Positions 14,387 to 21,845 of a DNA stretch of 25,242 bases are shown piece after piece. The notes beneath the pieces are model-generated. The model saw only the letters and a list, made by a program, of their open reading frames with translations. It made no database searches and was not told the origin of the DNA. This DNA comes from CAZLBC01 sp964557575 (lineage in GTDB: Bacteria > Planctomycetota > Phycisphaerae > SM23-33). The number at the start of each line of letters is the position of its first letter. The stretch's first letter is position 1. Made by a program: the position numbers and the translations under genes. The stretch lies in NCBI GenBank assembly GCA_964557575.1, contig CAZLBC010000073.1:1-25242 (forward strand). Reading direction: 5' to 3'.

Positions 14387-16800
14387 CCGAAAAGCCCGCA
14401 TGGCACGTCACGCCCGCCATGCGCCTGCCAGCAACCAAAGTGGAACCATCACCGGCGGTCGAGACGGTCGCCCGCTGCGATTTCGAAGAAAGCGCCGAAG
14501 GATGGCGCCCCCGCTCGAAGCACATGACGATCGAGCGGGTTGCGGCGGGACATGACTCACCGGGGGCGCTGCGGGTGACCGGCCGGCAGCCGTCGGGGTG
14601 GAACTTCGCGTGGTCGCCGCGGTTCGCCCTCACGGAGGGCGCGGCGTACCGGGCGGTGCTGTGGGTCCGCCGCAACGCCGCCCCCGCCGGCAGCCGCCCG
14701 CTGTACTTCAAGGTGGAACTGAGCAACCGCGACCCGGAGAAGAATACCCGCGTCGGCAGCAACCGCCTGCCGGTGGACGCGGAGGGTACCTGGCAACACC
14801 TGACCGTGGAGTTCCGCGTACCTGACGGGTGCGAACGGGCGGCCGTCGCCCTGGAGAAGGGCACCGATGAGCCGGCGGCGGTGGACGTCACGATCGACGA
14901 CTTCCGGCTGGTGCGGATCGAGAAGCTCACCGCGGAGGCCCGGTTCGAAAACGCCCGGCTCACCGGGCCGATCGCCGGCCCGCTGAAAGGCGTCCATCCC
15001 CGCCTCTACCTCGACGCGGCGAAACTGAAGCGCCTGCGGGCGGAGACGAAGACGAATCCCGCCTGGGCGCCGGCGATCGAGACACTGATCGCGATCGCCG
15101 ACCGGGGGGTCCGCCGCGGGCCGCCGCAGTACGCCGAGCGTTTGAAGAACGACGACCGGAAGCGCGGCTCCCGCGAGCAGCTCTGGCAGCGGGGCGTGGG
15201 CAACATGATTCCGCACATCGCCATGGCCTTCCTGCTGACCGGGAAAGAGCACTACCTCGCCGCGGCGAAACGGTGGGTGTTCGCTTCGCTCGATTACCCG
15301 ACCTGGGGCCTGGGCCGGACCGACACCATGGACCTGGCCGCCGGTCACCAGTTCGCCGGGATCGGTCTGGCATACGACTGGCTCTACCACGACCTGGCGC
15401 CGGCAGAGCGCCGCACCGTCCGCGATAAGCTGGTCGCCCGCGGCGACCGGATGGCGCGGGGCGCCGCCGCGGGCCGGGCCTGGTGGCACGACGCCTACAT
15501 GCAGAACCACCAGTGGGTGAGCCTCGGCGGGCTGGCCACGGCGGCCTTCGCCGTCTGCGACGAGGCCCCGACGGCCAATGCCTGGGTCCACCTGGCGCAC
15601 GAGAAGTTTCTGACCACGCTCCGGACGGTCGGTGACGACGGGGCGAGCCACGAGGGCTACGGCTACTGGGAGTACGGCGCGGCGTACATCATGCGCTACC
15701 TGGAGCTGGCCCGTGACCTGCTGGGTATCGACTGCTACCACGCCGGCGGCGCGGCGCACCCCTGGCTGTCGAAGAACCCGCTGTACGCCCTGCACCTGGC
15801 GATGCCCCCGGACGGCTGGGAGCGGCGGGAGTGCACGATCGACCTGGGGGACTGTCCCCGCTACCACTGGTACGGCCCGAGTTACCTGCTCCGCAACCAG
15901 GCCCGGCGGTTCGCCGGGACCCGCGCGGCCCGGCTTGCCCAGTGGCTGGCGGCCCGCGTGGCGGCGCGGGGCGTGGACGCGACCGGCTCGGGCCACTACC
16001 TGAACCTGGTGTGGTTCGACCCGTCACTGCCCGCCGCGCCGCCGAACGATCTGCCCACGCTGCACCACTTCGCGGACCTGGGGATCGTCTCGGCCCGCTC
16101 GGGGTGGGAGGGGCCGGCGACGCACCTGGTGGCCACGTGCGGTCCGCCCCTGGGCCACACGCACGCCGCGTGCGAGCGGGATTACGGTGCCGGGCATGTC
16201 CATCCCGACTGCGGGCATGTCACCCTGGTCTCGGGCGGCGACATCCTGCTCCGCGACGACGGCTACGCCAAGCCCAAGAAGACCGGGTGGCACAACACCC
16301 TGCTGATCGACGGCGCCGGCCAGAAGGGCGGGGGAAAGACCTGGTTCGACTTCGCCGCGTGGCGCCGCGAGCCCGGGGCGCCGCGAATCACGGCGGTCGA
16401 GCCCGGCCCGGAGACGGACGTGATCGTCTGCGATCCGACGGCGGCCTATCCCGCGGCGGCGGGCCTGGCGCGGTGGACCCGGCGGATCGCGTTTCACAAG
16501 CCCGACCGGGTCGTGGTCACCGACAGGGTGTCGATGAAGCGCCCGGCCCGGCTGGCGTGGCGGTACCACTGCGAGGGGCCGCTGGAACAGACGGGCCCGG
16601 CCCGGTTCCGGACCGCCAGCGGCCGGGCGTCGGCCGTGATAAGGGTGGCGTCCGGGGATGCGATCCTGGCGGAAAAGACGACGGTCGCCACGGGCCGCGG
16701 GAAGACCGCCCCCCACGACTGCCTGAGTGTCCGGACCCGGGGCCCGGTGTCCGCGGCGGCGGTTACCACGACGATCCGCATCGAACGGCAGGGCGAGTAG
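14317..16800 (+). CDS. Secreted heparinase II/III-like polysaccharide lyase with N-terminal carbohydrate-binding module
   Basis: 827 residues from the ATG at 14317; the signal peptide (1-23) comes from the repeat. Residues 50-200 are a CBM4/9-like jelly roll (CDFEESAEGWRP, then WQHLTVEFRVPDG and VDVTIDDFRLVRIE). Residues 225-560 form the (alpha/alpha) toroid, with MQNHQWVSLGGLATAA carrying H398 and EGYGYWEYGAAY carrying candidate catalytic tyrosines (448, 450, 453). Residues 590-825 are the Hepar_II_III beta-sandwich with GAGHVHPDCGHVTLVSGGDILLRDDGY split across 624-650 (H627, H629). Asn/His-Tyr-His is the catalytic arrangement of this lyase class (PL12, PL15, PL17, PL21 and relatives), acting by beta-elimination on uronate-containing chains. 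Exact substrate unknown; the set of neighbours favours a uronate-rich plant or algal polysaccharide. Confidence 0.88.
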   Translation: MTGPRTRSLTLLFLAAVCAPAAAAEKPAWHVTPAMRLPATKVEPSPAVETVARCDFEESAEGWRPRSKHMTIERVAAGHDSPGALRVTGRQPSGWNFAWSPRFALTEGAAYRAVLWVRRNAAPAGSRPLYFKVELSNRDPEKNTRVGSNRLPVDAEGTWQHLTVEFRVPDGCERAAVALEKGTDEPAAVDVTIDDFRLVRIEKLTAEARFENARLTGPIAGPLKGVHPRLYLDAAKLKRLRAETKTNPAWAPAIETLIAIADRGVRRGPPQYAERLKNDDRKRGSREQLWQRGVGNMIPHIAMAFLLTGKEHYLAAAKRWVFASLDYPTWGLGRTDTMDLAAGHQFAGIGLAYDWLYHDLAPAERRTVRDKLVARGDRMARGAAAGRAWWHDAYMQNHQWVSLGGLATAAFAVCDEAPTANAWVHLAHEKFLTTLRTVGDDGASHEGYGYWEYGAAYIMRYLELARDLLGIDCYHAGGAAHPWLSKNPLYALHLAMPPDGWERRECTIDLGDCPRYHWYGPSYLLRNQARRFAGTRAARLAQWLAARVAARGVDATGSGHYLNLVWFDPSLPAAPPNDLPTLHHFADLGIVSARSGWEGPATHLVATCGPPLGHTHAACERDYGAGHVHPDCGHVTLVSGGDILLRDDGYAKPKKTGWHNTLLIDGAGQKGGGKTWFDFAAWRREPGAPRITAVEPGPETDVIVCDPTAAYPAAAGLARWTRRIAFHKPDRVVVTDRVSMKRPARLAWRYHCEGPLEQTGPARFRTASGRASAVIRVASGDAILAEKTTVATGRGKTAPHDCLSVRTRGPVSAAAVTTTIRIERQGE

Positions 16801-16825
16801 CGCACCGGGTGCCGGGAGGAGAACG

Positions 16826-17968
16826 ATGGATAACATGACAACGATAACGCACACGATGACGCGAAACGCGCGGTGCGCCTGCACGCGCCGGCGATTCGCC
16901 GCCGGCGCGCTGGGCGCGGCCGGGCTGCTGCTCGGCGGACGCGCCCGCGCCGCGGCCGGCGCGGCACTCGATGTTCAAAAGCTGCTGCAGCCGGTGCCGC
17001 GGACGGCGCGGTTCGAAATGGACGGCTACTACGTCTGGGGCGGCCGGGCGGTGCGCGGCCCGGACGGCCGCTACCACCTTTTTTTCGCCCGGTGGGCGAA
17101 GTCGACCACCTTCCGCGGCTGGGTCTCGCACTCCGAGATCGGCCGCGCCGTCGCGTCCGCGCCCCTGGGGCCGTACGCGTTCGCGGAGGTCGTGCTGGCG
17201 GGCGGGGACGGCGACGCCTGGGACGCGCACATGTTTCATAATCCCACGATCGTGGCGGCCGGCGGGAAGTACTACCTCTACTATACCGGGACCCGCGGGA
17301 CCGCGGGCTGGAAGAAGGACGCGCCGCTGAAAAACCCCGACGACTACTGGGTGTTCCGCAACAACCAGCGCGTCGGGGTCGCGGTGGCCGACCGCCCGAC
17401 GGGCCCCTGGAAGCGGTTCGAGAAGCCGCTGATCGACGTCTCGCCGTCCGGCTGGGACTCGCTGATCACGACCAATCCCAGCGTCTGCCCGATGCCCGAC
17501 GGGCGCTTTATGATGGTCTACAAGGCGGCGAGTCCCGGGAAGCGCCCCGCCGGCCGGGTCGTCCACGGCGTCGCCTTCGCCGACAACCCCCTGGGCCCGT
17601 TCACAAAGCATCCCGACCCGATCTTCACGCACAAGACCGCCGCGTTCCCCGCCGAGGATCCGACGGTCTGGCGGCAGGACGGCCGGTATTGCGCGATCGT
17701 CAAGGACATGGGCGGGCACTTTACCGACGCCGGCCGGTCGCTGGTGCTGTTTGAATCCCGCGACGGGATCGACTGGCGGCTCGGCAGGCACCGACTGGTC
17801 TCGACGCTCCGGGTCCGCTGGGCCGACGGTGAAACGCAGAAGGTCTTCCGCCTCGAGCGTCCGCAGGTCTTCCTGGAAGCGGGTCGCCCTGCCGTCCTCT
17901 TCTGCGCGGTTCACCCGGCCCGAAAGCACAACCATACCTTCAATGTCCACATACCGCTGAAGCGGTGA
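16826..17968 (+). CDS. Tat-exported GH43-like beta-propeller glycosidase
   Basis: 380 residues from the ATG at 16826 with GGGAGGAG about 5 nt upstream, 25 bp after the lyase gene, so probably in the same transcript. Residues 20-43 form a twin-arginine signal (TRRRFAAGALGAAGLLLGG), implying export in folded form. The body repeats propeller-blade motifs: GPDGRYHLFFARWAK, HNPTIVAAGGKYYLYYTGT, TTNPSVCPMPDGRFMMVYK and AEDPTVWRQDGRYCAIVKD. The NP-T and DPT blade starts are typical of GH43/GH117-like and GH130-like folds. Candidate acidic residues are D134 (AWDAHMF) and the Glu/Asp of AEDPTV, but the catalytic triad cannot be fixed. Such proteins are frequent in Planctomycetota and Bacteroidota polysaccharide loci. 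Confidence 0.8.
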   Translation: MDNMTTITHTMTRNARCACTRRRFAAGALGAAGLLLGGRARAAAGAALDVQKLLQPVPRTARFEMDGYYVWGGRAVRGPDGRYHLFFARWAKSTTFRGWVSHSEIGRAVASAPLGPYAFAEVVLAGGDGDAWDAHMFHNPTIVAAGGKYYLYYTGTRGTAGWKKDAPLKNPDDYWVFRNNQRVGVAVADRPTGPWKRFEKPLIDVSPSGWDSLITTNPSVCPMPDGRFMMVYKAASPGKRPAGRVVHGVAFADNPLGPFTKHPDPIFTHKTAAFPAEDPTVWRQDGRYCAIVKDMGGHFTDAGRSLVLFESRDGIDWRLGRHRLVSTLRVRWADGETQKVFRLERPQVFLEAGRPAVLFCAVHPARKHNHTFNVHIPLKR

Positions 17969-17991
17969 GGGCGCACATCGCTGCGCGCCCG

Positions 17992-18729
17992 TCAGCATTC
18001 GTCGCGGCTGCCGGCCACCCGCCGGCGGTACGCGCCGGGGGAGGTGCCCATCACCCGCCGGAACTCCTTGCAGAAGTAGCTCTGGTCGCAGTACCCGAGT
18101 TCGTAGGCGATCTCGGTGACCGTCGCGCCGGTCTCCAGGAGCCGGCGGCAGGCGGCGGCGATGCGGACCCGCCTGATGTATTGCGTGGGGGTCATGTGAA
18201 ACTGCCGGCGAAACCGCCGCTCGAAGGCGCTGAGGGACAGGTTCATCATCCCCGCCAGGCGCTCGACACTGATGGTTTTACCGCTGTTGACGTCTATGTA
18301 CTCGAGCACATCACCGAAGGCCGCGAAGCCCGCCAGGGCGCCCCGCGCCGCGCCGACGGGGCGGCTGCAGCCGATAATGCCGACGATTGCCCCGCTGTCG
18401 TTTCTGACGGGCAGCTTGGTAGTCAGGTGCCACCGGATCACGCCGCGGTAGTTCATGATCAGTTCCACGCGGTCCACCAGCGGGGTTCCCGTTTCGAGGA
18501 CCGCCCGGTCGTCGCGCAGATACAGTTCGCGGAATCCCGCGTGGCTCATGTCCGCGTCGGTCTTTCCGGTGATCTGCTCGTTGCCGCGGAGACCGAAATA
18601 GTCCAGGCACTCGCGGTTGAAATGGAGATAGCGGCCCGCGGCATCCTTCATGAAGACGAGGTACCCGTCGAGGTGGTCGTAGAGTTTAAGGCACTCTCTC
18701 CAGGCGGGCTCGGTTGCGTGTTCCGGCAT
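17992..18729 (-). CDS. AraC-family transcription regulator with N-terminal PAS-like domain
   Basis: 245 residues from the ATG at 18729 (the open frame continues upstream to 18846 into the promoter region and is not used). Residues 15-120 form a PAS-like domain (GYLVFMKDAAGRYLHFNRECLDYFGLRG, broken here at 22-49; then a second half with RVELIMNYRGVIRWHLTTKLPV), which would sense a small ligand or redox state. Residues 150-237 are the two-helix-turn-helix AraC DNA-binding domain, with MMNLSLSAFERRFRRQF and the signature EIAYELGYCDQSYFCKEFRR followed by GTSPGAYRR. It is divergent from the GH29 gene and probably controls it and itself through the direct repeats at 18751-18784. The stop lies 24 bp from the end of the convergent GH43-like gene. 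Confidence 0.92.
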   Translation of the reverse strand: MPEHATEPAWRECLKLYDHLDGYLVFMKDAAGRYLHFNRECLDYFGLRGNEQITGKTDADMSHAGFRELYLRDDRAVLETGTPLVDRVELIMNYRGVIRWHLTTKLPVRNDSGAIVGIIGCSRPVGAARGALAGFAAFGDVLEYIDVNSGKTISVERLAGMMNLSLSAFERRFRRQFHMTPTQYIRRVRIAAACRRLLETGATVTEIAYELGYCDQSYFCKEFRRVMGTSPGAYRRRVAGSRDEC

Positions 18730-18750
18730 GGCGTTCCACTCGCGTACGCC

Positions 18751-18784
18751 GAATATATACCATACATAGCCGAATTCGTACCAT
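18751..18784 (+). promoter_or_regulatory. Two direct half-sites, probable AraC-type operator
   Basis: GAATATATACCAT (18751-18763) and GAATTCGTACCAT (18772-18784) share GAATnnnTACCAT and are spaced 21 bp start to start, two helical turns. That is the classic geometry of AraC-family direct-repeat sites. The proximal copy touches the predicted -35 of the fucosidase promoter. Confidence 0.6.
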
Positions 18785-18811
18785 CTTTTTGCCCGCGCGG
18801 CGGGCGATAAT
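18783..18811 (+). promoter_or_regulatory. Candidate activator-dependent promoter of the GH29 gene
   Basis: GATAAT (18806-18811) with a 17-bp spacer behind a very poor -35 (ATCTTT, 18783-18788). A weak -35 overlapped by an activator half-site is typical of class II AraC-family control. Confidence 0.4.
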
Positions 18812-18857
18812 GTGCATAATTGAACAGGTCCATTCCGCCAAGACAAGGAGTCACCAC

Positions 18858-20297
18858 ATGAAGAGATACCGGCTGTTGCCCACCCTCGTCGCCCTGGCCG
18901 TGCTCTCGCGCGGCGGCTGCGCGGCGCCGCCGACCATCGTCACCGAAAAAATACCCGACGAGAAACGGGTCGAACAGGTCCGCGCCCTGCGGTTCGGGAT
19001 GTTTATCTGCTGGTCGTTCAGCACCTTCTCCGGCCGGGAGTGGACGCCCACGCGGGACAAGGACGCGTCGTACTTCACGGCCACCGGCTGCGATACCGAC
19101 CAGTGGTGCCGGACCGCGAAGGCCGCCGGCATGACCCACATCCTCTTCCTGTCGAAGCATCACGACGGGTTCTGCCTCTGGGACACCGACACGACTGAGA
19201 AGAAGGTGACCAACAGCCCGCTGGGCATCGACGTCCTGGCGAAGCTGCGGAAATCCTGCGACCGGCACGGGATCAAGCTGGCGCTCTACTTTTCCGAGGG
19301 CGACTGGAACTGGCCGGGCGCGGTCGACGGCAAGGGTCGCCGGAGCGGCGCGGGGAAGAACCCCGCGATGAAAAAGGCCCAGCTCGAGGAACTCTGCACG
19401 CGGTACGGCCCGATCGAGTACTTCTGGATGGACCACGCCGTCGGCGACGGGGGGCTCGACCACCCGGCGACCGTCAAGTGGGTCCGCCGGTTCCAGCCCA
19501 ACTGCTTCGTCGGATTCAACCACGGCCCGGCCGCCGGCCGGCTCTGTCTCCGGGAGCGGGGCGGGCCGGGCCGGGTCGGCGACGCCTCGGCCACGAAGTA
19601 CAACAAGGACGCCGAGACGGGATTCAAGGGATACCTGGCGGCGGAATTCACGTACCCGATCCTCCCGAAACACCGCGGCGGCGCCCAGTGGTTCTACTCC
19701 CTGCCGAAACACGACGACCTCTGCCTCCCGCCCGAAAAGATATACGCCGACTACCGCGGGGCCGAGACGTTTGAAAACATATTCGACATCGACGTGGGGC
19801 CGAATTACGCGGGCACGATCAGGAAGATCGACTGCGAGACGCTCGCGACGGTCGGGAAGTGGATACGCGACCCGTCGTCGCGCCCGCCGCCGCCCCCGAA
19901 ACCCCTCTCGGAGGGAAAGCCCGCCGCGGCGTCCAGCGAGTGGAACGCGCCCGGCTACGACGCGGGCAAGGCCGTCGACGGCGACCCGCGCAGCCGCTGG
20001 GGGGCCGCCCCCGGCAGCAGGAACGGCTGGCTGCAGGTCGATCTCGGGAAGGCCGAGACGATAGCGCGGGTGGTGATCCTGGAGAAGGCCTTTCCGCGGA
20101 CGCGGACATTCGCGATCGAGTACCGCGACGGAAACGCGTGGAAGCCGATCGCCGGCGGGACGACCATCGGGGCCGAAAAGACGATCGATGTCGAGCCGGT
20201 CACCGCCCGCCTCGTCCGGCTGAACATCCTGAAAGCGACGGCGGTCCCCACGATCGAGGAGTTCAAGGTCTACGGCCCGGCCGCCGCGGGCGACTGA
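18858..20297 (+). CDS. GH29 alpha-L-fucosidase with C-terminal CBM32-like domain
   Basis: 479 residues; AAGGAG sits 7 nt before the ATG at 18858. Residues 1-22 are a signal peptide with a possible but atypical lipoprotein Cys (C21). The catalytic barrel shows the GH29 hallmarks: LRFGMFICWS (44-53), SKHHDGFCLWDT (99-110) with the substrate-binding His pair, and IEYFWMDHA (186-194) with D192 in the nucleophile position. AEFTYPILPKH and FENIFDIDVGPNYAGTI follow, the last near the barrel end. After a proline linker (PPPPPKP, near 340-346), residues 350-476 are an F5/8-type-C/CBM32 beta-sandwich (AVDGDPRSRW, WLQVDLGKAETIARVVI). Releases terminal alpha-L-fucose in the periplasm or at the outer surface. 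The acid/base residue is not assigned. Substrate class (1,2/1,3/1,4 or sulfated fucan) is open. Confidence 0.93.
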   Translation: MKRYRLLPTLVALAVLSRGGCAAPPTIVTEKIPDEKRVEQVRALRFGMFICWSFSTFSGREWTPTRDKDASYFTATGCDTDQWCRTAKAAGMTHILFLSKHHDGFCLWDTDTTEKKVTNSPLGIDVLAKLRKSCDRHGIKLALYFSEGDWNWPGAVDGKGRRSGAGKNPAMKKAQLEELCTRYGPIEYFWMDHAVGDGGLDHPATVKWVRRFQPNCFVGFNHGPAAGRLCLRERGGPGRVGDASATKYNKDAETGFKGYLAAEFTYPILPKHRGGAQWFYSLPKHDDLCLPPEKIYADYRGAETFENIFDIDVGPNYAGTIRKIDCETLATVGKWIRDPSSRPPPPPKPLSEGKPAAASSEWNAPGYDAGKAVDGDPRSRWGAAPGSRNGWLQVDLGKAETIARVVILEKAFPRTRTFAIEYRDGNAWKPIAGGTTIGAEKTIDVEPVTARLVRLNILKATAVPTIEEFKVYGPAAAGD

Positions 20298-20302
20298 GAG
20301 AA

Positions 20303-20327
20303 GTGCCCGTCGGCCGGGTGCATTTTT
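20303..20327 (+). terminator. Weak hairpin plus T5 after the fucosidase gene
   Basis: GCCCG pairs with CGGGT (one G-U) around a short loop and is followed by GCATTTTT. The stem is short, so termination is possible but uncertain. Confidence 0.3.
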
Positions 20328-20351
20328 CCCGATACGCCGTTTCCCGCTATC

Positions 20352-20360
20352 TGGTATAAT
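20352..20360 (+). promoter_or_regulatory. Extended -10 promoter of the DUF481 gene
   Basis: TGGTATAAT: a perfect TATAAT (20355-20360) with the extended TG one base upstream. No good -35 exists at 16-18 bp, which fits an extended -10 promoter. The leader to the ATG at 20427 is about 60 nt. Confidence 0.5.
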
Positions 20361-20426
20361 CTCGCCGTAGAGGATAGAGGCTTCAGTAAAAGGCGGCATA
20401 TGGATCCGGAACACGGAGAAACGGCC

Positions 20427-21407
20427 ATGAACCGAACCACGATCACGGCAGTGTGCCTGTCGCTGCTGGCCGCGTCGGCGGCCGATGCGGCACGGCGCGT
20501 GGAGCTGACGAGCGGCGACGTGCTCATCGGTCCCGTCACCCGTCTCGACGAGCGGTGCCTGACGATGGCGCATCCCGTTCTCGGCGAGCTGCGGATTCCG
20601 CGGCGGACGATAAAGACGATATCCGGCAACGACGCGATGGCCGCGGCGGTCTCCGCCGCCGCAAAAGAGATCGAGCCTCCCGCGCCGGGCGACGCGCCGG
20701 TGCCGGTCGCGGAGGGAAAACCGGCGGCGAAACCGGCCGGGTTCTTCGACAACTGGGAATCGAGTTGGGCCCTCGGCGCGTCGGGTTCCTCGGGCAACGT
20801 CGATGCGTCCCGTCTCCGCACCTCCCTGAAGTCGAAAAAGGAAACCCCGAAAGACCGCTGGACGGTCGATACCCGCTTCCGTTGGGCCGAGAGCAACGAC
20901 GAGCGGACCCGCGACGACTTCACGATCGGCCTGCTGAAAGACTGGCTCGTGGACGAGAGCCGCTGGTTTTACTACGCCCGCGGCCGTCACGACTACGACG
21001 CGTTCCGGTCGTGGGAACACCGGTCGTCGGGGGGCGGGGGCGTCGGGTACCAGTGGTTCGACCTCGATGCGCTGAACCTGCGCAGCCGGGCGGGGGGCAA
21101 CCTGACGCGGCGGTACCGCGCGGCCGATGACGATGACGGGCTCGACCCGGAGATGAATGTCGGCACCGAGTTGACCTGGCATATCGTCGAAGACCAGACA
21201 CTCACGGCCTCGTCCCGTCTCTTTCCGGACATGGGTGTCCCGGGGGAGTACCGGATGGAAAACAACGTCAACTGGTCGTGGAAGATCAGCAGGGAAAACG
21301 ACGTGTCCATCGAGTTCGGTGTCGAGCACGAGCATGAATCGCTGGTCGACCCCGGCATCGAACAGAACGACCTGCGGTACTACGGGGCACTCTCCCTGGA
21401 TTTTTAG
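20427..21407 (+). CDS. DUF481 (YdiY-like) outer-membrane beta-barrel protein
   Basis: 326 residues from the ATG at 20427, preceded by GGAG; an in-frame ATG at 20400 would leave the signal peptide off-centre. Residues 1-22 are a Sec signal (VCLSLLAASAADA). A small N-terminal SH3-like or LSm-like domain follows (VELTSGDVLIGPVTRLDE to LRIPRRTIKTISG), then a proline/alanine linker (80-105), then the DUF481 barrel from WALGASGSSGNVDASRL. The barrel has alternating strands rich in aromatic and charged residues and ends in a C-terminal Phe (YYGALSLDF), the usual outer-membrane sorting signature. Function of DUF481 proteins is unknown; the E. coli relative is linked to salt stress. Convergent stop with the VOC gene overlaps by 3 bp. 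Confidence 0.88.
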   Translation: MNRTTITAVCLSLLAASAADAARRVELTSGDVLIGPVTRLDERCLTMAHPVLGELRIPRRTIKTISGNDAMAAAVSAAAKEIEPPAPGDAPVPVAEGKPAAKPAGFFDNWESSWALGASGSSGNVDASRLRTSLKSKKETPKDRWTVDTRFRWAESNDERTRDDFTIGLLKDWLVDESRWFYYARGRHDYDAFRSWEHRSSGGGGVGYQWFDLDALNLRSRAGGNLTRRYRAADDDDGLDPEMNVGTELTWHIVEDQTLTASSRLFPDMGVPGEYRMENNVNWSWKISRENDVSIEFGVEHEHESLVDPGIEQNDLRYYGALSLDF

Positions 21408-21823
21408 CCGGTTCCGAGGCTCCGGGGCTGCCCCGCCGGCTCCAGCAGATCGGTTCCCCGGCGGCAGAACTGAAACGGCACTCCCCACGGGTCCCGCATC
21501 GTCACTATGAGCGAGGCCTCGTCCGGCCGGTCTTCGGCGACCGTCTCCGCCCCCGCCGCCAGGAGCCGGTCCCGGTCCGCCGCGGGATCCGCGGAGACGA
21601 ACGCCAGGTGAAACAGCAGCGGGTCGGCGGCGCGGTAATCCGGGACCCGGTCGGGGGGATTGTGGTAGATCTCCAGCATCATCCGGCCGCCGCTGTCGCG
21701 GAGAAACCGCGTGTGCGGGGGGGCGTCGACGCGGAGGACGATGTCCATGCCGAGGTGTGCGGCGTACCAGTCGGCCATGGCCGCGGGGTCCGGCACGTTC
21801 AGTGCGACGTGTTCGAGTTTCAT
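21404..21823 (-). CDS. VOC (glyoxalase/dioxygenase superfamily) protein
   Basis: 139 residues from the ATG at 21823 with GGAG about 6 nt upstream; the longer frame upstream runs antiphase through pfkB. The two beta-alpha-beta-beta-beta modules are clear: LEHVALNVPDPAAMADWYAA split around 3-22, MMLEIYHNP, then LLFHLAFVSADPAADRDRL and MRDPWGVPFQFCRRG. Metal-binding positions H5, E51, H72 and Q118 are in family register, so it probably binds a divalent metal. Substrate unknown: small-molecule isomerase, lyase or resistance-type roles are all possible. It lies 22 bp behind pfkB and is probably co-transcribed with it. Confidence 0.9.
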   Translation of the reverse strand: MKLEHVALNVPDPAAMADWYAAHLGMDIVLRVDAPPHTRFLRDSGGRMMLEIYHNPPDRVPDYRAADPLLFHLAFVSADPAADRDRLLAAGAETVAEDRPDEASLIVTMRDPWGVPFQFCRRGTDLLEPAGQPRSLGTG

Positions 21824-21845
21824 GGTGTCTCCGGTTGCCGGGAGT

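Noticed and set aside
18648..21488. 946-codon minus-strand ORF, the longest in the window
   Set aside because: Antisense to the GH29 and DUF481 genes, whose motifs are unmistakable; its product is Arg/Pro/Val-rich shadow sequence.
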